Below are positions 22,419 through 34,500 of a stretch of DNA of 64,000 nucleotides, in pieces. Where the stretch lies: positions 21,918,646 to 21,982,645 of the forward strand of contig NC_088311.1 of NCBI RefSeq assembly GCF_910592395.1, given 5' to 3'. This stretch comes from Lineus longissimus. Taxonomy: Eukaryota > Nemertea > Pilidiophora > Heteronemertea > Lineidae. A model generated the notes under the pieces. That model was not told the origin of the DNA. It saw only the letters and a program-made list of their open reading frames with translations, and made no database searches. Both the position numbers and the translations under genes were made by a program. Position 1 is the first letter of the stretch; every line of letters begins with the position of its first letter.

Positions 22419-25119
22419 TCACTCTGATACAACAGCGAGGAGTAGGTCACCATAATCCCCACTAGTGTCTCCTTCCACCCACTCGCTGAAACTCTGGCCG
22501 TCACCATAGTTCCTATTGAATTCGTCGATGATGTCGGCGAGATCGATCTGCAGATAATGTAGAAAATGAGATTCTGATTAAAGGCAACCAACCATTGGAC
22601 ACAAGCCTGATATAGATGACCTTTAGCGATTTTTTTCATTTCATTTTTCAAACTTCCTGCCTTTCTGTCCATTGAGATGAACAGAAAACTCACACTCCGT
22701 GACTGTGTGATCGGCATCGAACCAATTAGATGAACTGAAACATCCCGTCTCCGCGACAGTAATAACCAACGAACCAATCAAAACCTACCTCACATCGGCA
22801 GACAACCAACCGAATGAGATTCTCATCATCAGTTCCTACACCTTTCATCGACTTCAAAAGACGCTCTGCAAAGTACGCATTCTTGTTTTCGATTGTCTTT
22901 ACTGGAAAGGTGAAAAGGATGACAAATTCTAAGATTTGCTGACAGCAACAATTTGTTCATCGGAATTCCGATAATAATGTACAATTTGAGAAACAGATTC
23001 TGCCTCACCCGCTCACTCATTAGAAATATGCAGACCCCCCCCCACCCACCCTTCGGAGCTTCTAGTCTATTTGGCTTTTGAAATTTGCCAAATAGTGGCG
23101 TCGGGGTGGTTCACGATTTGGTCTCCTTCGTTCTGAGGTTACTGCGTCTGAAGAGTACCAACTGTAGACCACACTCACCGACAGCGAGTAGGGAGTCCTC
23201 GTAGTCTCCGCTGGTCTCTCCCTTGATCTCCTCAATGATATGCTTCCCCTTCTGGGCCTCGAAAGCCTTGAAGAACACCCTCAGATGGGCGTGGCTCCGT
23301 GCGCAGAGGATCTCGTTAAACACACTCTCGTCTGTACCGACACCAACTCCGGCCTGAAAACAAGGCGAAATACATTCAATCACCAACAAAATTGTGCAGA
23401 CGATATCTGCTTGAGGTTGGTAGGGGAAAGTTTGAAGAAGAGTTGAACATATCAAGGAAAGTTTGTAGAAGAGTTGACCATATCAAGAAAACTCGATTGT
23501 CAATTCAGGTTGATCATATCAATCGTCTGGTCGGCGTTTCTTCAATATCTGTTAAAAAAAATATTTGTATAGTTATGTAGCAGCAGACGATATACTGGCG
23601 AGGATCCCGAAAGGCACCGCCTCCGATTGAATTTAGAGGACTACCTGACTGATAGGCCTTAGCGGCAACACCACAAAACTGGCGGTTGTTTTGCCATCAC
23701 ACAACAAACTTGGGGATGGGAAAAGAAAAGTAGATGTACATGTACCTTGATGAAATTCTCCACGTCCTCCTGTACCTTAGCGTTGCTGACGGGCTCGGAC
23801 TCTGCGTCCCTGCTTCCACCCAACATGGCCACCAGGACCCGCTTGAAGTAACCGCTCGTATCACCAGCTACATCCTTCACAAGGTCCTTGTGGTAATCTA
23901 CAATTAGTAAGGATCCACGTTATTTTGTCCCTGTCTCTGGATGTTAGTATTTTAAGAAGATAGGGTGAATTAGTTTTTTTGATGCCAAGGAATTAAGGGT
24001 TGATTAATATTTTTGAACACGTACGTATTTTGTATTGCTCCTTGAGAGCCGTGATCTCCTCATTGTTCTTTGAGCAGATGAGGTCTATGAGGTCTCTCTC
24101 GTCTGTCCCGGCGCCGGACACAGCCTTGTGGACGATCTCCGCCTCGTACGCCTGGCGTTCTTTGATGAGGGCTCGCGCTAGCGTCTCGTATTTACCGGTC
24201 AACTCACTTTTGAGTTCATCCTCAAGGATCTAAAAAAGTTTATGAAGAGTTTGAATGTCCCCTGCGGATTAATGTATTTTAGTGATATTCTGCCATCAGT
24301 CTCGGGTTTGGAGGTGAAATTTACCGCTTTCACTGGTTTTTGAAGTCAGTAAGATGAGTAACAATGGGCGAGTCAATTCGTTACAATAAAAGTTTATGCA
24401 ATGTCGAAAGGCGTTTTCGCGCCTACATGTTGCCTCCGAGGAAAGTACTCTCGGCCCTAGGGGGTATTCGGTGTAACCGATATCAAGACGCCAACCACAT
24501 CAACATATCATAAACTGGGGGCCGAGCCGGATAGCTCTCGGCGGTGGCGAGACTGCTGGAAAACTCCAGGCTAATTGGAGCAGGCTTTTAACATCTTCAA
24601 GTCAATTTCTTGGATCATTCTAAACAAAGAGAAATGACTTTGTTTGAAATAACAACGTACCTTTCCATACATAGTCTGGTATTTGCTCTTGATCTCCTGG
24701 AGCTGAGCGTTGCTGTGTCTGGCGAGGACCGTGCTGAGTCTGGCCTCGTCCGTTCCGGCGCCCTTCATGGCCTTTTCGAGTTGTTCGCATGCCTCTTGGA
24801 CATCGAAGTTGGGGTTGGCGGACACTGTTCCCTGTAAGATGAAACCATGCAAAATCGTTGAAAAGAGATCTTATTCTTTATAAATGGCGAAGAGAATAGA
24901 TAGACCCGCGTGTCATATGCGCCCCATGACAAAGGTCGCGGGTCGGATCAAGTTGAGACGAATTTGTTATTTGAGACTTCAGATGCGCGAAAACACAACG
25001 AAGGGGTGCAGGGCTCGCCCTCATCTGAAAGGTTGGGTGGTTGTTTAAAAGCTCCCCGACCTGTCGGTCCTCATGAAACTACATTAGATAGAATGAAATG
25101 ATGATAGACTTACTGTCAT
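22419..25119 (-). CDS. Annexin A (cluster member 1), four-repeat annexin
   Basis: Annexins bind acidic phospholipid membranes in a Ca2+-dependent manner. Core exons in order: 24831-24661, 24229-24025, 23897-23746, 23353-23179, 22901-22789, 22547-22419; all joins keep frame and give 315 codons including stop. Type II Ca2+ loops are visible in all repeats: KGAGTDE, SGAGTDE, VGVGTDE, KGVGTDD. Acidic partners lie in ELTGKYE-, DTSGYF-, ETSGDY- and DTSGDY-type segments. The C terminus is SEWVEGDTSGDYGDLLLAVVSE. The first exon is tentative: ATGACA|gtaagt at 25119-25114 gives M-T before GTVSANPNF and a 316-aa protein, exactly the length of annexin B. Two introns present in annexins B and C are absent. 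It is convergent with the lectin receptor (470 bp between stops). Confidence 0.93.
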
Positions 25120-28100
25120 TATGAATGGTCTCTTATCCTTGATTTGGGAATGTCGGCACGGTTGTCCAGCGGTCACTGTCTTGGTACTAGGTATAGGCCT
25201 ATGGTCATACTGACTGTAGACGCATAGGCCCTTGGAATTTAAAGGTGGGTGGTATTAGGCCTTGTTATGGCTTTTTGGATTACGGGATCACTCTTTAACA
25301 AACCGATCAGTTCCGCAATGTCTAAGTTGCGTAAAATTGACTTGATATAGAGGGCTTTAATAATTGACAAAAAGGTTCGGTCGTCATTAAGAATTATGAC
25401 AATATTAGCAATGAAGCACTTATACATAGGTCATCAAAAGCACTGCCATTATATATAGTAATACATGTACATTATGGTTGATTGGTCTACATATTTCATG
25501 TTGTGACCCGGGTTGTGAATCTGTCGTCATGAAACCTACTTGGGATGAAAGATGGAGATCATGTCATCAAACACCATGAAATTCTCCCTTCGTTTTGTAG
25601 CACTTCGACTCCACAAGGGGAGCCCGTGGTCACTGTCACACGGTCTGAGTAAAGTGTTCGGTGATTTACGTTAAGGGTCATTAAAGTGATTAATTGGTCT
25701 TGTCCTCTGATCCTTTGGCCGCTTAGTGACAGCATTTTGGTTTTTGTCGACTGACAGAACAAATACAATCATATATATAGTTCCATGAAAGATCAGGTTC
25801 AAACAGGATCCTCTTTGTTTTCATCAGGAAAAAGCGGCAGAGACCTTGGTATTTCCGAAGGGAGCATTTTTAAAGGGGTCTACAGGCAGACCGCAATCGT
25901 CCTCAGCGTAGTGAGGTTGTGACATTGTCCTAAGCAAGCCCGATGCGCAACATGGCCTCCAGATGTTGTCACAGGTCTAAATGGTCTTCAGGTCATATTT
26001 CACAGCGCTTGATGTTGTCATCATTGCACAGCGTAGATGTGCGCTGCATTCTAATTGATTATGGGTCGCTTTCAAGACTGTGTAAAGAAGGAAGAAACAA
26101 TGTTCATAACCTTTTAGAAAAACAAACTCGCGCTAAACTACGCCCTTCTTCAGTTAGGTTCGATTCCAGTGGTGGACAAAAGATGGCGACAGTGACAAGG
26201 CTCGTTTTGAAGACAGATTGTGACAAAGCGTCTCGGACGGATCATGATGGCTTTGAAAAACAACTCTCAGTTGGCACTTCCTCATTGGTTAAATAAGTTT
26301 TTTAACTGTCTCATATTAGCCGAACTGTGCCACACTGCCAATCAAGCCCCCCCCCCTTCTCCCCAAAGAAAACAAGACGTGCAAAGAACTGACACCTCAT
26401 TTGGAGGTGCATTCACCCAAAGACAATACCAAAGATATTCCTAAACTAGAAGATTGCTCTGGTGTAACAGGATGTTTAGTCTCCCAGGAATTGCATTCAT
26501 TTGGAGGTATGATGCTCGAGTGTTGGCCCGAGCTTCAGGATGGTCCCAAAGTAGCTCTAGTCATTTGAAGGGACCTATTATCAGCTGAAGGATGCAAATG
26601 ATGTGATAGGAGATTTAGTCCTTGGATGAAGACAGTCATCAGGACGTGAAGTAGAGGTGTACTCTCTCAGCTTTCAAAGGTCCCTCTCCGGAGTGGTCCA
26701 GGGCTGTAGGAGGGATGGGGGCAGGGCATAAAGACTAATAGTGCTGTTCTTGCCCCAGAGCAAACTCACCCCCACCACCTGAACCAAAAGGTTAACTACG
26801 GCCTAGTGTATGTAACATCTGGAGTTTTTTAAGCAGCTTACAAGGGGCTTTTCAGGGACTCTCGACGAGGGAGGGGGGTCTCTTTGGATAGCGATAACAA
26901 GACGGAAGAAGAAAATAAAGTCAAACAAGATATTCTGTCTGTTATTGCACAAACCAAGTTTTATTACATCTCATGGAGATTCCATTTTGATGGAATTCAT
27001 TTCAAATACCTATACATAACAAGTCTGGAATGATTTCACAATTTCATACGAAGGCATGATCATTCCAGAATTCTGAATGAAAAGATTTTAAATATGTAAA
27101 ATCACCCTAGCGAATCAGGTATACAACTTGCCAAGAATCCTGTTGTTCGGGCAAGCATTTTTCTGTCAGTCACATATACTCAAATATTGAAAACCAAAGC
27201 TGGCAACATTACTACCAGTTAGAAACAGCTTGCTTTTGTTGACAACTCGGGACTTCTTTCTAACCAATTTGTTTGTCAACATTTACTCCCTTTCAAAGCT
27301 GACCAACCCTGTAAGATGGAGCACCTGCCCAATTCTCCACAAGTTGGAAAACTGATTATCTAGAGTGTAAATGGAAAACATCTGTTTTGCATTTTGCACA
27401 GAGTGATTTCCTGAAGATGACACAGGCTGAGAAAAAAAATGATATAAGTTAGTTCATGCCATAATATACCATTATCCAGATCTAAAAATGGTTTCGGTGA
27501 AGTCAGATGAAATATTTATAATACATAGCAACAGATAGAAGTAAACGCTAGAAATATGCTTGAAATAACCCCCTACCCTAATGTCATTTATGAACAAAAG
27601 ATGGCATTCTACCAAGGGCGATAAAATGATTTTGAATTGGCTCCTTAGAGCAAAATAATCTTTCATAGCTTTTAAAGAAGTGATCATCAGTAGTATGAAA
27701 GCAGGTGCTTATGTGCAATCTGCCCGGGTCAGATTTAATGTTCTAGTAATTGCTTTAGGATTAATTATGCATTAATTACATTGGTCAAAATGCATTTCCA
27801 TGTTTTATGCCTTTCTATCTCCCTTTGTAGAACACCACATAACTAATGTACCTTCAACAATGACCTGTTTACATATACACCATTTTGATATAATAACATG
27901 ATAAATATGACAGAAATACATAAACATAGAATTTGAATAACAAACTGGGGGTGGAGGCTTTGCAAAACTTGGTGAGAGTTGTAAAATGCTTTTTGTGCTG
28001 ACCCCTTAAAGGCCTACGTTGTTTCCTTTACAATGTTACTGCACTAATTTAGAGAAATTTTTATTGGTCATGTTGTTCCCTTCTTCTTTTTTTCAACCCA

Positions 28101-28505
28101 GAGCAAGGCATTAACTCTTTCACTACCTCAGGGTTTTGGCAATGAACCGTACCCCTGGCCCGCACCCGGTATGACCGGGCGGCCTGGATCCCAACTTGGC
28201 TGAGAAAAAAGTTAGTTTCATTGTAAAATAGCTAGCATTACTCAATCCTTGGGACAAGGTGTGCATTGAATTGAGTGCAGTTAACTGCCATTTCGTTTCT
28301 TCATGTGTGACCAACCAAAAACTTATAGGGACTGTGGTGAACGAGAGAAATTGGGGAAACTTTAGCAGTGTGAATTACTGTGGGCCCGGTAGCGAAAGAC
28401 TTGAAGACAGCTCTACCACCATTCAGGAACAGCCAAGTTCTCATTCACAACCCGATTTTTCTTTCAAATTCTGTTGTTCAATTGCACCGAATGCTGCCAC
28501 CACTT
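25120..28505. other. Interval between annexin A and annexin B
   Basis: No coding exon is supported. Annexin A 5' untranslated sequence and promoter should lie at the left end and annexin B 3' untranslated sequence at the right end (minus-strand AATAAA, seen as ttttatt near 28059, about 0.45 kb past the annexin B stop). A run of nine C lies near 26347. Words near 25905-25935 (gtgaggttgtgacattgtcc) resemble the 15-16 kb repeat family. Confidence 0.5.
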
Positions 28506-31500
28506 CTAGCATGGCGTTCCCAGAATCTTCAGCAGCAACTTCTTGTAGTCTCCGCTGCAGTCCCCCTTGATCCAATCTTCAAGGTTCTTCTTCTTTAACT
28601 GGTAAAATTCCGCTCGGATGTCGGCCAAGTCAATCTGAAATAATGAACACATCATCAATATCCAGGGTACCATCGACATTTACATATACAGATATAGCAT
28701 TATCCATTGTAGCAAAGACGAGAGGTTAACAAAAGGCCTCGCCATCCGTTGACAGATCTTTGAGTCATACCAGTGGTTTGATTATATCTAGTATCATCTT
28801 GTAATACCAGGCGGCGCCTGCAGTCAATGTGCATGCGTTTGTTTACAGTGTATAGAGTGATCGTCTCATGTACATGTAAGTTTACGAAATGCTACTGTAT
28901 GTACATATCATTGTGTAATACTGAATTAAATCAGTCATCAGGTCCACAGATTCACTGTTCCAATCCTTGTGACATTGTTGATGGAGGAAAAGGAAGAAAT
29001 CAAATATGAGGAAATGTTTATATCAAAATCATCTGGCCAGGTCTACAACATGCATGTTCACAGTTCGGGATCCCAAGGCTAACTCAATTTGGAGGGAAAC
29101 TCAGTAGACCAGGAAAACTATACAAACAATAATAGCTGATAAAGCACATGCAATGAAATGACATAAGGCTCAGGGACTGTGAAGGCCCAAAATAACCTGA
29201 GCTAAACCATTGGTCATAGCAGACTTAAAGGGGGAATAAACTCTTCAAACTGTTCAAATTGAACCTGTTACAATGGCATCGGATTATACTGTACGTTTTC
29301 AAATTTTACAGATTGAAAGTTTTTGGTTCTTTTTGGAGATGAATTAAAATTTCGCTGGACGCTAGCCCTTGTGCCTACCTCGCTCCTGCAGACCATGACA
29401 CGAATCAGATCGTTATCTTTGGTTCCCAAACCTTCCATACTCTTTGCCAGACGCTCGGCAAAATAACGGGGTTTGTTCTTGATGCATTTCACTGGAAACA
29501 AATAAGACAGGGTAAGGTGGAATTCATTGAAAACTATCCCCAACCAGGTCTCAAAATTATGCTGGGCCAATAATAATATGGTTTACTCAGTTCCTGTAGA
29601 GATGGCGTGAACTGGCCCTCTTGACACAATGTAATGTAACATTGTCTGGCATTAACATCACAGAGTCAAGTGTGTCAATATGTAATGTCACATTGTCTAG
29701 CATTAACATCACAGAGTCAAGTGTGTCAATATGTAACGTCACATTGTCTAGCATTAACATCACAGTGTCAAGTGTGTCAATATGTAATGTCACATTGTCT
29801 AGCATTAACATCACAGTGTCAAGTGTGTCAATATGTAATGTCACATTGTCTAGCATTAACATCACAGTGTCTAGTGTGTCAATATGTAATGTCACATTGT
29901 CTAGCATTAACATCACAGTGTCAAGTGTGTCAATATGTAATGTCACATTGTCTAGCATTAACATCACAGTGTCAAGTGTGTCAATATGTAATGTCACATT
30001 GTCTAGCATTAACATCACAGAGTCAAGTGTGTCAATATGTAATGTCACATTGTCTAGCATTAACATCACAGTGTCAAGTGTGTCAATATGTAATGTCACA
30101 TTGTCTAGCATTAACATCACAGTGTCTAGTGTGTCAATATGTAATGTCACATTGTCTAGCATTAACATCACAGAGTCAAGTGTGTCAATATGTAATGTCA
30201 CATTGTCTAGCATTAACATCACAGAGTCAAGTGTGTCAATATGTAATGTCACATTGTCTAGCATTAACATCACAGAGTCAAGTGTGTCAATATGTAATGT
30301 CACATTGTCTAGCATTAACATCACAGAGTCAAGTGTGTCAATATGTAATGTCACATTGTCTAGCATTAACATCACAGAGTAAAGTGTGTCAATATGTAAT
30401 GTCACATAGTCAAGTTGTAATGTCACATTCTGATTTGGAAATGTCACATTGTCAAGTGGTAACGTCACATACTCAATAAGGTAATGTCACATTCAAGTCG
30501 TAACGTCAGTGACCCGCCACGTCACTCTAAGCCAAGACTGTACAACGTCATAAAACTACTGTTTCATGTCTTTCCACTCACCGACAGCCAAGAGTGAATC
30601 TTCATAATCTCCGCTTGTTTCCGACTTGATTGAGTGTTCAATATCTTTGCCGGTCAGTCGCTTGTACTCATCGAACATCTCTCGGAGATGGTTGAAGCTC
30701 CTTGAGCAGAGAATCTGGTTGTATTTGACCTCATCTGTTCCAAGTCCCTTACCAGCCTACAAAAAGGATAAGGGAGTAAAAACAAGGCTTGCGTAGGGTG
30801 AAAAAGGCAAGGGACTACAGGAAAATGGGAATTTGATTGGTAGGCTCTCCTGTCCCCAAAAGGGCTGAGTAGACGGGATGTGATAGAAAATTGTTCAGTC
30901 ATCCGTCTGACTACATATCCCTTTGCTTGGAAATGTTGCCCAAGAACCAACAGCTGGTCCTAGATACAGTTTACGACTAGACCAGAATTCCTCATGCAGT
31001 GCCGTGGAAACACCTGCCAACAGCCAATACTTAAAAAATTTCAGAACTAATTGGTATTTTCGAATGAAAATAGTGTTTTCCTAACGTGCCATACAGTTGG
31101 CACCCTTACATGTAGGAGACACCTCTCTATTAAGGACGCTAGTTTTGGTCCCAAATTGGTTGTTTCCATTCAATTTGACCTCTCTATTCAGGACACCTCC
31201 CTATTACAGACAGCACTTGTCAGTCCCAAGAGTGTCCTTAAAAGAGAGGTTCTACTGTATATCATGCCAAGTGATAAGAAGGAATTATACATAATTGGTC
31301 TAAAAATAGACATGCACTGACGGATTGCAAATTGCTCATAATGAAAATTGTTTTCTGATGTAAAGACTCACACTTGAAAATACATCATATCATAATGTAT
31401 TATTAAATCTCTATAAAAGAATATCATGCAGCAGTAATAATATAAATCATAAATCATAAATAATGTGTCTACAATTATGGTCTAAACTTTATTCATAAAT

Positions 31501-34500
31501 ATATACACAACGTTATTTTACCTTTATTCTCTTTGATAGCAGAATGCATAGTAAGACAATTGAAATCACACATTCATCAGTTGGATGGGGGTTTCTTTTC
31601 AACTTATCACATGCTAGGACACCCTCCTCCAAGCCAGGCTTGGCAACCAAGGTTGTCTCGAGGGCATTTATCAGTAGCACTGCCTTGAGGTGGCCATATC
31701 AGAATCGTTGGGGCCTGTGAGGCCAATCTGAACATCATGATCGGAATAGCAAGAGACAGAATAGGCAGAGGACAAGTATGCACACGTATGAGTTGGTTTT
31801 GATGCTTTTCAAAATAAACCAGGTGGGTGTACGTACTTTGTGGAAGTCCTCAGCATCGCCCTTCACTTGGGCCTTGTTGACACTGCAGCCCTCGTCCCTG
31901 GAGGCGGCAAGCAGCGCGATGAGAACGCGTCTAAAATAGCCGCTAGTGTCGCCCTTGATATCATCCTCGATATTTTTGCGATATTCTGGAAAGAAGTGGA
32001 GGCTATAGATATAAATACTGTATCCGCCAAATATTTCACGGCTCATTATTTTTTCACTCATGAATATTTCTAAAAAAAATTAAATTTTTACAATTTCTAT
32101 TTTAGCAGATTACGGTATTTCTTCCACTTTTTCCAATCAATATTTTTATTCTTGCAAATCGATTCTTGAAATCTGCGAAAAAAATGCCTGGTTAAGTAGG
32201 CAAAATGAACTGAATGGGTTCCATGCTGGTTAGAAACTGAAAGGTCACTCAGGGCGGGTCCAGGTCCTGTCACTCCCTTGCCTTGCCTCGTCCTGCCAAT
32301 TTCACTTCACTGTGTCCTCAGGCGTGACACTTAACCATGGTAACAGGTTATATTGTACTTACTCTCTTTGTACTTGTCCTTCAGAGTTTTGATTTCATGG
32401 TTGTTCTTTGTACAAATGATGTCAATCAGGTCGCGCTCATCTGTACCAAGTCCCTGTCAAATAACGAAATGCAAGTTGAAAGAATGACTACAAATAACAT
32501 GATCAAAGTCCTGAAAGCCTAGGGACATCTAGCGCCACTAGTGGCGGCTGTAGTTACGCCAGTATCCCCTTGGTCATATGTGCAGGTTCAGGTCAAACAG
32601 CCAACAGACAAAGTCCAGTCATACGGTGTTACACCCCATTGAGCCAGGTGTTCAGTATGCCAATTTGTTAGGCACAGGATTTTGAACTTTTGTTGACCAT
32701 GAAGTACCAACACTTTTTGTCATTCAGAGGTCCACTTTCACAATCAGAGATCAAGTTAGTAAATTGTGATACATCAGCTTGTCCCTTAAGGAGTAACTTC
32801 TCGAAATAATGCATGAAGTTACAGCTTTCGAGTGCACTACAGATAAACATCTGAAAATGTAAACAAACAGTCAACAGAAAATTAAATGTCTCTCAAAGAA
32901 CTGCCCTCTATCAAGGAAAGCAGCAAATTTCATCAGTGCTGGTCAACCGTTGTCTCGCAACGTTGTTCCTTTAAGGCAGCTGGGTGTCACTGACCTAACA
33001 ATTCTGCCCGAACTATCGATGTCATGAAAACATTATTTAGAAATGAGAGTGATTATGCTTAATTAACAGATTATATATAGCTCATAGAACAAGTGACACT
33101 TAAGTCATTTGGACAAAAACTACTGGAAAGCTACTTAGTCGCACACTGATGACGTTAACAGTAATACGGGAATTGACAGACAATTTTTGTAATTATTGAT
33201 GATGGCCTAATGGACATAAAAGTTAAGTCAACATTTACGGTCGATTTGATAGTGGATGATATCCCTGGAATGAAAAGTCCCCAAGCGGCCATTTGGGAGT
33301 CCTAGTTAAAGGTGCACTGTATAGTAATGATACAAACTTGACTGAAATAATTTGTGCTGTTTGCTGATCATGCAACTTGTGTAATTCGTTGACAACAGAC
33401 ATCAGTTCCAAGAGACCAACAAATATATTCTAAGATATATCCTCAAAAAGTCATCTAATCATTACAACTTTCAAACTGAAGTTCAGTTTTTTCAATTACG
33501 TTGCAATAAACATTTCTCCACAGGTTAATTTTCATCATATTGACAAGTCTGATCCAGCAGCAATGTCTATTCATATTTACTTGTGGTGCAAGTAAATAAA
33601 ATGGCATACCATAGGCATCTGACATTATCAGGTTGCAAATCAGGTTGCAAATCATGAAAACCATTGAAACTCAATATTTCCAAATTTCTCTCTTACATAA
33701 GAGCAACAAGGGAAAATGCTTTTCTGCATAGTAGCCGCAAGCAACTTCACCATCAAAAAATATTTCAGCAACATTAGTAAATTACACCATTTTAATTGCA
33801 TATGAGCACATTACACAACAGGAAACATTTGACGAATTAATAACAAAAATATGCTAATTCCATTAAACTCTCTTCACAACCAAATTTTCATAAACACATT
33901 TGGAACTGCTGCGTCCAACTTGGGAGGCAGGGTGGCATGTCGATTACATCAGCATGGAAAAACTAATTTTGAAACAACATCTATCATCGTTATACGCAAC
34001 ATTTAATAACATTCAATTATCGTGGAAACTCTTCAAGCAGACACCTCTCTACTAAGGACACTCTCTCACTCCAAAAGAGCACTAGGTTCGGTCCCAAATT
34101 GGTTGTTTCCGTTTGCTTAGACCTCTATAATCAGGAAAACCGTCTATTAGGGACAGCATTAGTCAGACGCCATGGTGTCCTAATAGAGAGGTTCTACTGT
34201 ATAGACGACTCATCAGATAAACATCTCCCTTTGAATCTAATGTTTCAATGATCACATTGAATTCAGACCTACAGAGAAATCAACAGGCATGAAAGCTGCG
34301 ATGAGTAATTTGTGTTCGGCTAATAACCGAGTTTCACTAAAATACCCAAGAGGCCTCTCCTAATAATTTACGATGCAAAGAGCAGCTGGCCGTGGTGGAT
34401 TTACCACGGATAAGAAGGCTCCTACTTGCTGAAATATATGTATTAATCGATGAACTGACGACATCATTTAAACGCCTATTCGGTTCTAAAGTGGCCGAAG

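Noticed and set aside
29587-30468. 293-codon minus-strand and about 254-269-codon plus-strand reading frames
   Set aside because: They are translations of the 48-bp minisatellite, open only because the unit length is divisible by three. They overlap each other on both strands and have no flanking gene structure.
29630-30500. Possible CRISPR-like array
   Set aside because: The units are contiguous copies without unique spacers, and the surrounding DNA is eukaryotic with introns.
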